64,000 nucleotides of DNA from Anas platyrhynchos (GCF_047663525.1 NC_092590.1:51924501-51988500), one strand, 5' to 3'; shown: positions 49,111 through 59,734, numbered from the stretch's first letter. Notes: generated by a model not told the origin, from the letters alone. Program-made: numbers and translations.

Positions 49111-50648
49111 CATCTCCACGCAGGGTTTGGTTTCCATATCTGGCAGGAGCTGGGCCAACGATATACAACTGCTCCCCATGCCTGAAGAGTGCTGTTGGGG
49201 ATTTGAACCAATACATGGTCTCTGCTCTTCTCCTCTGCTCCCACTCCTGCTTCTCCTGCCCTTCCCCAGGGAATGGGATGCTGCTACAGCACCCATTGCA
49301 CACCCTGCTCACCTAAGACACCCTCATCATCTGCGCTGACCACCTGGCAGGAAAGCAGCAGCCTGACACTCGGAGATTTCTTCATGTCCGTTCAGCTTCT
49401 AGCTGTACTGAGTTCAACTTTTCAACACAGATTTTGCTCTTTTTAAGGGAGCTGATGTATTACATTAGATCTAAAAGTGAAACTGTGCTGCTTATAGTTT
49501 TGTTACAGATTTATTCTTGGGCAACGCTAGACATTACAAAAGGTTCAAAACAAATGAGGTGAGGTCAGTGTTGAGATTCCAATTTGTTTCTTTTCCCCCG
49601 TTGAGACGTACTATGCATGGCATTTTAATGACTCCAGCTAATAATCCCATTTTTGGTCTGTGTTTTGCTTTCATTCAGAAACACAAAAATGTTAAAATGT
49701 GTCATTTAAAAGAGTTTTGTAGAAGTATAAACCATGTCCATCTACTTTAGGGCTTGGGAAGTTAAGAACTTCCATATGTCATGCCTGTGATCCTGAGTTA
49801 GAGTACAATATCTATGTTCTCAGCATGGAGAAACAGTAAGGCATTAGAGTTAATGTCTGTGAGAATACAGCATGTGATTCAGGTGGACTGCTCAGTCAAA
49901 ACCTAAAAGTATTCTTGGCAAGGCTCTAATAAGCACGAAGATTTCAGGTTAGAGCCACTGCAAGTGTCAGAAGACTACAAATTTCATTCATTTGTCTTGA
50001 AGGTCCCAGAAGGAGCATTGGCTCAAAACTTTATCCTTTGGGGTTTTGTTTTTATTTTCAATTGCATTTCATAGTTAGTTTCCATTTAGGCTGTCTATGA
50101 CACTGAATAACCTGTGGTGGTAATTCCATAGGGTTTGGGAAAAAAAAAAAAAAAGGTTTTACATGGAAGTTTTAAATGCCCCTCTAAAATGGATAGTTGA
50201 AGGGCAGCTGCAATAGTTCTTGGTATCTAAATTAATGGATTTGTACTAAATGCAAACACAATCCATAAGAGTTAAATATTGGAAAATAAAGCCCTAATAT
50301 GTTTTTCAGAAAAGAAGCACGTGCTGCTAACAGCACCTCCCAGCAAACTGGGAATTTGCAGAAATCTTGCATCAGTTTGCTGAGGCCCTCTTTGAGGAAG
50401 TTTCCCTTAGCAAGAATAGAAATGAATTTATTTTATGATGTCCAGAAATAATGTTCAGAATCAGAGCAGCACTTCTGAGCATAAGTTCATGTACTTTGAA
50501 AGAAACAGATCTGCTGCTCAGATGTGTGTTTTCCTATAAAAACTATTTTCATGCAAACAATTCTTGATAAATATACTGTCAAGGCTGTTGGTTTAAGTGT
50601 TTCTTTATTTTAGAAAGTATGTAATTTGTGTGGAAGCTTTTCTCTTCT
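49111..50648. other. Non-coding stretch
   Basis: I see no supported exon. An A-rich run lies at about 50140-50154. Confidence 0.45.
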
Positions 50649-50694
50649 AGGAAAAAAAAAAAAAGAAAAAAAGAAGAAAGAAAAAGGAAAAAAA
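50649..50694 (+). repeat. 46-bp purine tract
   Basis: This is an uninterrupted A-rich purine run with interspersed G. Such tracts are prone to slippage and can form triplex structures. Confidence 0.9.
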
Positions 50695-51524
50695 TACTAA
50701 TCTTATATCCAGAATCCCTATTTATTTATTTGTTTGCCAAAAGGTTAAAACATTGGACTCAGGCATAAACATTTTGGCTGCAAAGATGCCACAAATGCTC
50801 ACGAGAATTTTTGTTTGGGTACCTGACACTTGTATTTCCCTGGAAAAGATGGTCTTTAGCAGATCTTTGCTTTGTGTGGTGCCTCATGGGACTACCATGA
50901 GGAGCTGTCTTCCTTCAAAAAGAGAAGAAAATGTTCTGTAGCATGAGGATTCTGTCTTTTCTCCAAATCCTAACCCATGTGCAAGGATGACAGCACCACT
51001 ATCCTTGTGCAAATCACATTCAAAATATTTTTAATGTCTTCCATTGCTAAAAGTAAAATAGCTATTTTGGTTGCAAAGTTTAAAGGGAAGAAGAAGGAAC
51101 AAATAACTCTTCTGATGAGTTCTGATATAAATTATTGAACTATATTTAATTAATATTTTATTTTGCTGCTGCTGCTTTTCTGCCAGCCCAGAGCAGGTGC
51201 TCACAAGTTTCTCTTTTACTGATTTCTTAAGCATCATCCATTTTTTTCATATCACTTGTCTCTTTTTTTCCCCTTCGAAGGAACTGCCCTATAACAGCAA
51301 CATATATAATTCTAAACTAATTTTACCGAACTATAACTTTGTTTAATTTGTAAAATTTATGTTTCTTTTAAATACAGGAAGAACGATGAATGACAATTTT
51401 AAAAGCAAAATAACTATTTCTCAGCAGGCAGCTAAGAGCTTGTTTTGGGCAGCACAATAATAATAATGAATTATTTCGTGTGGTTTTGATTTGTCTGGAT
51501 CATGTGACCTTTCTACAGCTGCTT
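50695..51524. other. Non-coding stretch
   Basis: Nothing is recognised. The sequence is AT-rich. Confidence 0.45.
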
Positions 51525-51548
51525 ATTATTATTATTAATAATAATAAT
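51525..51548. repeat. 24-bp perfect palindrome of ATT/AAT units
   Basis: Four ATT units run directly into four AAT units, giving a perfect 24-bp palindrome without a loop. It can extrude as a cruciform. A T-rich run follows at 51550-51570. Confidence 0.9.
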
Positions 51549-52319
51549 TTCTTTTTTTTCTTTTTTTTTCCTTCTCATCTGGGCTATTCGTTGTGAGAAA
51601 AAGTTGTTTCCCTTTGGTTCATGACTTTGAAAAGCTATTCTGCAGTCAGACATCCTAAGGATGGCATGGTAAATAAAATCAATGGGTCAGATCAATGAGA
51701 TGTTGCATTACCCTTCTGATCCACCCAGTGTTATTGTGTTTTGAGGAGCGCTCACAAACATGGGTCAGCACAAAAACTTTGTACGGATTTGAAAACAAAC
51801 AAAACAAACAAAGAAACAAAGACCTAAAAGCTTTCATTTTATATTCAAGGAAGCTGAAATGTAGTTCAGGGAAGTGTTCCGTCCCAGTCAAGGCCATCCA
51901 GGGTGCGAACACTATGAAGGCCGTCCCTCTGCATACATGTGGGTGACCTGGATTAAACCTCTGAGCTGAACTGGGATTGTGGGAGAGCAAATTACAGCTC
52001 TGCAGGTGGCTTCTCAGCTTCTGCTCTCTATAAGTTAGAAAAGTTTCTGAAAATATTCCAAATTTCAAATAGGAAGGCCAGAAATAGGGACTTCCAGGAA
52101 AGACAAGACCTGGTTTAGTACACTAACGTCGCTGACCCCCCAGTGCCATGAAGCATCACTGCCAGGAGACTGTGCTGGAGAGCTGTTGGTGACCTGTTGA
52201 TCCCTGGTCATGGCACCAGGACATCTCAGCACCTCAGGCAAAACTTTAGCCTTCACTCAAATACTTTTTTCATCCAGAAAAAAAAGTATTTTTTGTCCAC
52301 TTTTGACAACAAACATTGC
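51549..52319. other. Non-coding stretch
   Basis: I see no supported exon. An A-rich (AAAC)-type segment lies at about 51793-51815. Confidence 0.45.
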
Positions 52320-52344
52320 TTTTTTTTTTTTTTTTTTTTTTTTT
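52320..52344 (+). repeat. T25 homopolymer
   Basis: There are 25 consecutive T residues. They form most of the pyrimidine tract of the candidate acceptor ending at 52354. They could equally be the antisense poly(A) tail of an old retroposed copy. Confidence 0.9.
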
Positions 52345-52354
52345 GTCTCTTCAG

Positions 52355-52527
52355 AAAATGACATTCCTGAAATATCCATGAAGAGCTCTTCTAAAATATT
52401 AACACCAGAGAAACGTGGGGCTCATTTGCACAGACAGGCTACAAGTCTGGGACAGGCTCCTGGGCTGGCTCACAGCCTCAGCTCACTGCAGGATCCTGCC
52501 ACCCCCACACAGGAGGACTTTTTCTGA
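52355..52527 (+). CDS. Candidate last coding exon of unknown small gene
   Basis: After T25 and GTCTCTTCAG an open frame begins in phase 1, needing one base from the previous exon. The G left over at 44816 plus AA makes a Glu codon, so the reading frame continues without a break. The segment begins NDIPEISMKSSSKILTPEKR and runs to a TGA at 52525-52527, giving 57 residues. The only internal GT dinucleotides (CGTGGG, AAGTCTGG) are poor donors, so a terminal exon fits best. AATAAA lies at 52735-52740, about 210 bases after the stop. With the exons at 36982 and 44630 the model gives 144 residues. No family is recognised. Confidence 0.3.
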
Positions 52528-53130
52528 ACTTCAGACCCATCTCTTTCTTTACACCGTTGTTTATCTTCAGTGCTGGATGCAGGGCAGTGGCGATAAATCA
52601 CTGAAATCGCTGGTATTTTGTAATTATATCAGGGCATCCTTGCTGCACGACGTACTTACATCTTGCAAATAGCTAATCGCTGCTCAAACTGACAGCAGGT
52701 CAAAAGTGCACAGCAGCCATCCCAGGGCTTTAAAAATAAATAAATAGGCGATTCTGTTGACTCTGGTGTGGAGAAATGCACATCTGAACTCCCTGATGTG
52801 TGCAGGAGGTGTTTCTTAGCTTACCAGAAGGAAAATTTTGGACGAACTTCCTGTGGTGACGCATCTCCCATCAGAGCTTAGCAGATAATAACAGGGAAGG
52901 AGGCTGTGACTTGGGATTAGTGCCATACATGTAGGGTCCTGCCTCAGTGGGACTTGTTGCACCAGTGATGCAGCAAAAAAACTCCAGCAGCCCAGAGCAA
53001 GAAACAGAACAATACTCAAGTGTCAGTGAGAAGAAAAAGTTAAAAAATAAAATAAAAAATGAGGAAAACAATCTTTTTACATTGGATATTTATTTCTCTG
53101 TGTGGATAGTTGCCACACAGCAAGCAGAGC
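52528..53130. other. Candidate 3' UTR and non-coding DNA
   Basis: The stretch contains a second strong acceptor-like tract ending at about 52570, with AATAAA at 52735-52740. An exon-like piece at about 52970-53027 has an acceptor after CACCAG and a donor GTGAGA, but it is open in two registers, so its coding status cannot be decided. Confidence 0.3.
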
Positions 53131-53173
53131 AGAAAGAAAAAAAAAAAAAAAGAAAAAAAAAAAGGAAAGAAAA
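53131..53173 (+). repeat. 43-bp purine tract
   Basis: This is an uninterrupted A-rich purine run with five interspersed G clusters, similar in nature to the one at 50649-50694. Confidence 0.9.
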
Positions 53174-53589
53174 TAGCAAACAAGTGCAAAGATAGGAAGA
53201 GGCAGGTGATATAAGCAAGAGGAGAGGAAGCCAAATTTATTCCCATGGCTCTGCTATGGCTTTGAGAGTGGCCACGATGCAGTAGCCCTGCAGATGAGCT
53301 CCCCAAATTTGCAGTGCAATGGGTCCTCCAGAGGCTATGGGGAGGTGAGGGCTCTGCTCAGCAGCCTCTGCTCCCAGCTTTGAAGGCTGGGTGCAACCAG
53401 AGCAGCCCATAAGGCAGCAGGTGGGTGGGAGTAGGAGGCTGTAAGGAGCCATTAACTGCTGGAAACGGGTTGAGTCAGAAAATAATGAAATGCCATAATG
53501 AGAGACAGCCCAAACTCCCAGGAAATAGGAGCGCAGTAAAAAATGTGGGTGCTTCCTCTGAAGAAAAGCAGTGAAAGGCTCGCTGCCTT
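53174..53589. other. Non-coding stretch
   Basis: An open minus-strand frame at 53237-53683 lacks splice support. Nothing else is recognised. Confidence 0.4.
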
Positions 53590-54015
53590 CAATAGGAAGG
53601 AAAACATACTTCACCGAGGTAGTGGTTAGGTTATGCAGCAGGTCTTTTCCATCTCTGATTCCTGACATCAAACAGCCAGGCACGTTGAGTATAATTAAAC
53701 ATACCAGCAGGCACCACTTACCCCAGGGCGTGCCTTGGCTGCTCTGCTCTCAGCAGCGTGATGCAATTGCCTCCATTAGGCACAGCGCTGTGAGCACGAG
53801 CATCACTGACTCATCAGGGGTTGTCTACCTGTCCGGCCACTCACAGGCTCAATTAAACACTGTCACGGAGCAAAACACGGGGCCGATTGGCACTGCAGCG
53901 TGCCATGGCAGCCTGGTGCATGAAATCGCTGTGAATAAGCTGGGAAAGGTGCCTGGCCAGAACCATGGGGTGTGTGGTGGCATCTTCCTGTGCCTGCACA
54001 TCAAGAGCTAGCGCT
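53590..54015. promoter_or_regulatory. Possible enhancer-like conserved element
   Basis: The block is repeat-free and keeps many CpGs (CACGTTGAG, GGGCGTGCC, CAGCGTGATG, GTCCGGCC, GTCACGGAG, GGCCGATTGG) in a CpG-poor window. It contains an AP-1-type TGACTCA at 53807-53813, an ATGCAATTG near 53761 and two ATTAAAC words. That combination suggests constraint. An open plus-strand frame covers it but without splice signals. Confidence 0.28.
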
Positions 54016-54418
54016 AGGTGTTGCTCCAGCACTTCAGTGGCAAAATCAAGCTTAGGACAAAAATATTGTTTTCCATGTTAAAAAAAAATAAATAAAAAAG
54101 AGAGAGAGAAAGGGAGAGAGTGGAAGTGTTGATGTATGCTATATACTGTCCTCTTTAAATGTCTGATCTCTGCTTTCTCTGCATTCAGTGCTGGTCTTTA
54201 TCAGCATCATTTTTAATGCTGCACGCTTGGACTGCTGCATGGCAAAGATCCCCAGAGCAATGTAGGGGATGGTGTTAAGACTCTCGCCTAATACTTGAGA
54301 TGCCTTGGTTTTATTCCCTGCTCTGATGGTCTAATCCCAGATTCATCCCAGCTAAATTTAGGCACTTAGCAGCTCTGCCTGATGTAGCAGATTTTCTTTC
54401 TTTCCGGAGGAGGCAGGG
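54016..54418. other. Non-coding stretch
   Basis: The stretch contains a GA-rich run, AGAGAGAGAGAAAGGGAGAG, at about 54100-54120. Nothing else is recognised. Confidence 0.45.
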
Positions 54419-54545
54419 ATGATGCTGGGCTGTGGTCCCTCTGTGCCTCTGGGGACAGGGCTGAGGAGCTTGGGGAAGGACTGGGAACATATAAAAAGAC
54501 TGGAGAAGAAGAGGCACCATTCCCTGGCACTGAAGTGGAGGACTA
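54419..54545 (+). mobile_element. Possible diverged CR1 fragment
   Basis: GGGCTGAGGAGCTTGGGGAA and ACTGGAGAAGAAGAGGCACC resemble the CR1 words 'ggctgagggagctggggttg' and 'ctggagaagaagaggctc' in the same order and spacing class. Divergence is high and no tail is present, so the call is tentative. Confidence 0.35.
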
Positions 54546-55796
54546 CTCATCAGGTAAAAGCCATCAGTTTTCATCTCCAAAGTAGAAGTGGACCTTGTGT
54601 CGGAAGGAAAGTGTTAAGGGTTGCCAGGCATGGTGATGCCACAAGAACAAGGAACAGGGCAGGGAACTTCTATCAGAGACAAACTCCAGTCTCTTTCTTC
54701 ATGTGTCAGTGCTGTGTATCAAGTGACTCTGCAGGCTTTGAACAGTGATAGACTTTCCTTATGGGCTTGTCAGTCCAAAGCCTGGTCTCCCTAACCATTT
54801 AAAAGCAAGGTGACAGGCCAGCCACTATCTGTCAACCTCTGGAAGAGATTGGGAGGACAGGGTGAGCCACAAAGAGGGAAAAGATGCCAGCAACAGCACT
54901 GCACATTAACATACACTTGCAAGTACCCTCATGAAAGAGAATAAATGGTAAATTGGCAGATATCGTGACAAGTGCTTTTCACAGGTTCATGTGAGGGTTA
55001 GAGCAGCTATGGGATTTCAGGGACTGTCGTATGTAGCTTCATGTCATCATCTGGCTATGTAGAGGAGAAATCACTGGATTGCTGTAAGTAGATGTTAATG
55101 TAATGCAGCTGACTTCTTTTTTTTTCATTCTGGAGTGCGCACCAAGTATGTTATTACATGACTGTGGTAAAGAGCAGTGGACTCTAATGACTATAACAAA
55201 TTCATCCTTACAAAAGCTCTATGAGTAGTAGCATTATTATTAATGTTGGCAAAAGTCTTCAAAGGTGAAGCATGCAATAAATGCAAGGTGTTTACATTAG
55301 CATTCCAGGCATTTGATAATGAACAGCTCCACAGGGACATGCTCACTCCCACCACCTCCTCTGGAGCATGTCACAGTACAGACGGGGAATGGACAAAGTC
55401 TCCCATTGATCCTGAGGGTGAATTTTAGGAAACGTTGGCCCTGAACTGTAGCTTCGTTGTGGCTGTTGCTGCTGCTGGTGTCCTGTATTTCTGCAATAGG
55501 AAGCCTGGGGGTTGCAATATATCTTATCATTCACCTCGTAGTGGACTTTGGGTTTACTAAGCAAAATAGCTTTATGTAAAACAAATTACAGGAAGATGAC
55601 TCTTTCCCCAAAAAGCTGTCATTCCAAATAGGAAAGACTAAATGGAAAGATGTGCAAAAGAGTGGAAAAATTAAACATGCCTGGCATCTTCATTTGGTAG
55701 GCCTGGAACCCAGAAACCTTGCCAGAACCTGTCACCATTCTGTTTCTCTACATTTAATTTTTTTTTAACCATTTGGTAATTTCTTTCCCATTCCAG
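54546..55796. other. Non-coding stretch
   Basis: I see no firmly supported exon. Short acceptor-like sites occur at about 54710 and 55492 without usable donors. Confidence 0.4.
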
Positions 55797-56038
55797 TGAT
55801 GAGTTGCCTGAAAGTCTGCCTGTTGGCTTGAGAGTAAAACCAGATTCAGAAGAAAGTTTAGACTTAGTGACACAGCGTGTGAAACTTCCCACTAGCCCTG
55901 TCCCTGTGGCAGCTGATGAAGTTTCCATCCCAGGGGAGAGCAGTGCTTTGAGCAGCCGCAGGAGGTGTTGCCAAGTTCCTGAATTTCAGGATTTTCCCCT
56001 GAAGGCCAAACCAGACACATCTTCCTTCAGACTGACAG
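55797..56038 (+). CDS. Candidate internal exon, unknown protein
   Basis: A strong acceptor (GGTAATTTCTTTCCCATTCCAG) is followed by 242 bases open in one register. The exon enters in phase 2 and leaves in phase 1 at ACAG|GTAGTG. The peptide begins DELPESLPVGLRVKPDSEES and is rich in Ser, Pro, Glu, Val and Asp, with a basic SSRRRCC segment in the middle. It looks like a disordered region of a larger protein. The open length is about twice what I would expect by chance. The exon end fits in frame with the segment at 56575-56615. No family was recognised, and an overlapping minus-strand frame is open too. Confidence 0.35.
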
Positions 56039-56574
56039 GTAGTGCAGGCATCCTGCTCGTCAGTGCCAGCCGCTGTCCAGTCACCCCACTAGGCAGCCGC
56101 ATCCTGAACACTTCACAGGGCTTTAACTTGGTCACTTAATTGGGGAGAGGTGTGGGTTAAAGTTAACCCTGACATTCCTGAGCCTGCCTGTGATTTTTGA
56201 AATAAAGATACCTTGGGGAGCTCTGAGATGTGGATGTTGAAATTAGTCCTGGAACAGAGGAAGCAGGGGGTAGGGGACAAACACCTAAGAAATCCCTCTT
56301 CAGTAGCAGTGAGTCTGCATGGATTTGAGCGAGTTGTCATATTTGTAATGATTCTGAACAGGTCACTATGTTGTCCTTATCCCTACTGTAGGATGGGAGT
56401 TCCCTAAATCTTATCTTAAAGCTGGGAGAAAATAGGTTGCCTAGGCCTGGGGTAAACTGCTGAGAAAACCTTGATGGGTTGCAGGTGGGAGCAGATGTCT
56501 TCTTTCATCAGGGCATCTGCTGTCCCAGGTGGGCTGGTGTACTCCTCCTCAACCACTGCTCTGCCAACCTGCAG
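56039..56574. other. Candidate short intron
   Basis: There are 536 bases between two exon-like segments. No repeat is recognised. Confidence 0.35.
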
Positions 56575-56615
56575 GAAACACACTGAAAAGCAACCTTAAA
56601 ACACAGCAAGCAAAG
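56575..56615 (+). CDS. Candidate small exon, unknown protein
   Basis: The acceptor ACTGCTCTGCCAACCTGCAG has a good pyrimidine tract and the donor is AAAG|GTATTT. The 41-base exon enters in phase 1, so that the final G of the segment at 55797-56038 plus GA gives Gly. It encodes NTLKSNLKTQQAK and leaves in phase 0. Small size makes chance likely, and the in-frame join is the only extra support. Confidence 0.2.
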
Positions 56616-57506
56616 GTATTTCTGCTTTGTTTATGTACTCAGGAGCTCCCAAGGTGGCCAGAAGTGCTGATGGGGAAGTTTGGACATGATTCAAGGGGAG
56701 CTCAGGGAGTTTCAGTCCAAGGTGAGAATGGTTTCAGAGCAATAGAAGGGTCAGCCTGTGGGCAAAGGTGTGTGCTGAAAAACTCTGAGGAAGACCTCAG
56801 CTTCTGAAAAACGAAGGAAAGCTGAGGATTATAAGTACTTCCATGGGAAACAATGCCCTGCAGCTCTGACACGTGCTCTGTGACATATAATGGGCTGCTA
56901 ACCAAGTGGCTCACCAAGCTCTGTGGAATGTTCTCCATCACCAGGAGCTTTTGAAATCATGAGCTGATTTTTCACTAAAAGAGATGTGTGTAGTTCAAAT
57001 AGGCATTAATTCAGCGAAGTTATCTGGCCCGAGTGATGAAAGATATCATGCTACGTAGTTGTGTTAGTCCTTCTTTTGATATATTAATATTTTTCCAAAC
57101 AGCATGCTTGCTGGACACTTTTTACAGATCAAAAAAGATGTTCCACACAATATTAAAGATTTGTTTCTGTGATCATATAGGAAAGCAGCTTACACAGATT
57201 TTTGAATGGGGAATGCATTTTTTGTAAAATACAACTAGTACCCTCCCCAGTTTGTGAATTGGTTTTCAATTTCAGATACTTAATAGAAGGAATCTTTGGT
57301 GGATTATATTTTGGGTAAAATTCATAGATTGCAAACTTCTTGTGATCCATTTTATTGCAGCAAGATTCCTTCCAGAAATGTTATACTATGTGTTGCTGTT
57401 TTGTGACTGGGACATGTGGTAACTCTACTTCAAGAACTAGTCAGTGCCAGATTCCACAATACATTTCTACGTTGTCATCCATATAAAGGAAAATCAGAAA
57501 CATCTG
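56616..57506. other. Non-coding stretch
   Basis: I see no supported feature. The reading frame of the small exon also stays open for a while past its donor, so it could instead be a longer terminal exon ending at 56807. Confidence 0.35.
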
Positions 57507-57514
57507 TCCTTTTC

Positions 57515-57552
<38 letters not shown>
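57507..57552 (+). repeat. Polypyrimidine tract with T31
   Basis: There are 46 uninterrupted pyrimidines ending in 31 consecutive T residues (57522-57552), the longest homopolymer in the window. A retroposon tail in antisense orientation is possible, but no body is recognised. Confidence 0.9.
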
Positions 57553-57554
<2 letters not shown>

Positions 57555-57952
57555 TCATTGAAAATAAATGCTACAAGCACAAACTAGAATAGGTAGTAGA
57601 AGTTGGTGCACAACAGTAGAATAAAGATAGTCATGTGGAAATGTATTCAAGGGTTTATTAATCAAAAAGACAAATCATTAACCATTATTTACTAGTAATA
57701 AACATTGGTATTTAATAATTTGCAAATTTTTAGGAGTCATCACGGCTCATCTTGTGACCATGTGTCTATGTGGAATGTTATAATCAGTTTCCAATTTCTG
57801 AAATCAGTTGCAAAAATTGAACTGAAGGTAGAACACTTTTACCTTTCCAGAAGCTTGTAGCTATGTTTTTTAAGTATTCACTCCAATGTGTTTGTAATTA
57901 TTCACTCCAATTGCATATTTTAGAAGTTCTTTTTCTTTGTGTTTATACTTAC

Positions 57953-58098
57953 TGTGTGTCATTCTTTGGAATCAGCTTGGGCCAGGTATCTGTTTGCCAG
58001 GACACATACTTCCCTCCTGTCCATATCTGTCATACCATAGACAGCTGCAGCCAGTGAGAGCAGCTTCAGCATTATTGTAGAGAAAACTGTTTCAGGAC
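57953..58098 (-). CDS. Candidate minus-strand exon, unknown protein
   Basis: On the minus strand, AATTTTATCTTTTAG precedes GTCCTGAAACAG, and a perfect GTAAGT donor lies at 57947-57952. Between them a single register is open. It enters in phase 1 and contains FSTIMLKLLSLAAAVYGMTD and then MDRREVCVLANRYL. An in-frame TGA sits at 57959-57961, only two codons before the donor. Either this is a last coding exon with an intron in its 3' UTR, or an earlier donor (GAA|GTATGT within the exon) is used, or the exon is decayed. A minus-strand AATAAA lies at about 57653-57658. The protein family is not recognised. Confidence 0.3.
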
Positions 58099-59665
58099 CT
58101 AAAAGATAAAATTGGAAAGATATTAACATTTGATTAACTAGGGAAAATCTAGTGCATTTTGCTTGAGGAACAGCAGACAGAACAAACTGCTTTTTAAACC
58201 TTGTTTGACACAAATTTTCAATGAGCCTGTAAGACCTCCTCTAAATGAAGTTGCTGTCACTTTTATCATGCCAGAGTATATCAGCTCTGAGAGGAAATTT
58301 TAGCAGTGTTCTTACCATGGGTGCTTGGAAAATATCCCTTTATGTCTCAATTTTCTGTATTCCCATAGATTAGGAATAATCTCTCCCTCTCTCTCATCCT
58401 TCATAATTCATACAGAGATCACTTGCCCTGAGTGTTTGTTGCAGTTCTTTATTTTTGGTAAACATCATGCATTTTTTCAGAATCTGTTGGCTGATAATAT
58501 AACAAGAATATACCAGCACTATTTCTTTAGATTAATCAACCTCAGGACTGAACGAGTTAGGGCTGAGTGAAATATTTTAGTTCAAACTTCTTCAATGAAC
58601 TTAGGCAGCAGCTGAATATACTTCAGAAAGCATCGCAGCAAATTACTTGTACTGGGGAAAGATAAGACATAGTTTTAAAAGCTTTCGAATTGCCTTTAAA
58701 AAATCAACAAAATATTTTATAACTAAGAATGACTTTGTTTCATGTTTGAACATGAATATTTCACCTTTGTGACTGAAACATTTTTCGTTTGCTAAAATTT
58801 TGAGAAAATAACTATTAATTTTTTAACCAGAACTGCCAACACACCAGATAGTCAGCCATTTGCGTCAATCTTTGGCCTAATATTTATATCTTTGTCAAAA
58901 TTATAAGAAAGTATATAATTGTAATGATGCTGAAATGTATTTTTTGTCCTGTTACCAGTTTTGCTCAAGTTGGGCTTGTCCTCTCTGACTTGTTTCCATG
59001 TGATTTTTCATGACATTATTGCCCTTCTGTATGCTCCTGTAACTAAAGTGTAGGACACAGTGCTACAGGCTTTTGTAAAGACCAAAAAGGAGATGTCAAT
59101 CGAAAAGTATTAGTCAGATTCAACAGAGCAAAGGTGCACTGGTGCCCATCAGACAACAGTGTGTGTGCAGCTGCCAGCTCAGAAAATCTGTAAGCCACAG
59201 CTTGCTTATGGGGAATTTCCACTTTATATTATTCTGTCCTGATCCTATTACTCCATCCTTAGGTGCCCTCTACTTGGTGGTGTATAGGGATTGCCCAAGC
59301 TGGCATGGCATTTTCTTCGCTCTTATGGCAATTTTTGTTGTCACTGATCATGACAGGAACAGACAAATAGAAACTGAGCAGTTTTAGCAGTTTCATGAAG
59401 ATTAAACAAGACAGGAATGCCGAGAATATGCAAGCTTTATTTATTTATTTATTTTTTAATCAATGCATTCTTTATGGTGTTGGAACAGTTGTGCCTTTGT
59501 TCTGGTAGTGCTGTTTTTTGAAAGACAAGTGACTAAGAGACCATTGATTTTTTTATATATATTTTTTTCCTGTTCTTTTCCCCCAAATCTCATGTGTGTC
59601 CTTTGCCTGGCACGTCTGTCTCTGAAGTGTAAAAATAGTGCACTACTTTGCTTTTTGCGTATTAG
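58099..59665. other. Non-coding stretch
   Basis: I see no supported exon. A minus-strand donor-like CATG|GTAAGA near 58311-58320 has no matching acceptor. (TTTA)n-type sequence lies at about 59434-59453. Confidence 0.4.
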
Positions 59666-59734
59666 AAGAGCAAAAAGGGAGCTACGGAAGAAAAAATACT
59701 CGTATATAGCAAGATTTATCCTGAGACCCAGCAA
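59666..59734 (+). CDS. Weak candidate exon, unknown protein
   Basis: The acceptor CTTTTTGCGTATTAG and donor CAA|GTGAGG flank 69 bases open in phase 0, reading KSKKGATEEKILVYSKIYPE. The phase fits the candidate exon ending at 56615. A second register is also open through the segment. Support is limited to splice consensus and phase. Confidence 0.15.

Noticed and set aside
48929..49339. 136-codon plus and 141-codon minus open frames
   Set aside because: They overlap a CR1-like fragment and each other. They are more likely repeat-derived or chance.
53237..53683. 148-codon open frame on the minus strand
   Set aside because: There is no splice support. It overlaps a long plus-strand open frame, so coding status cannot be argued.
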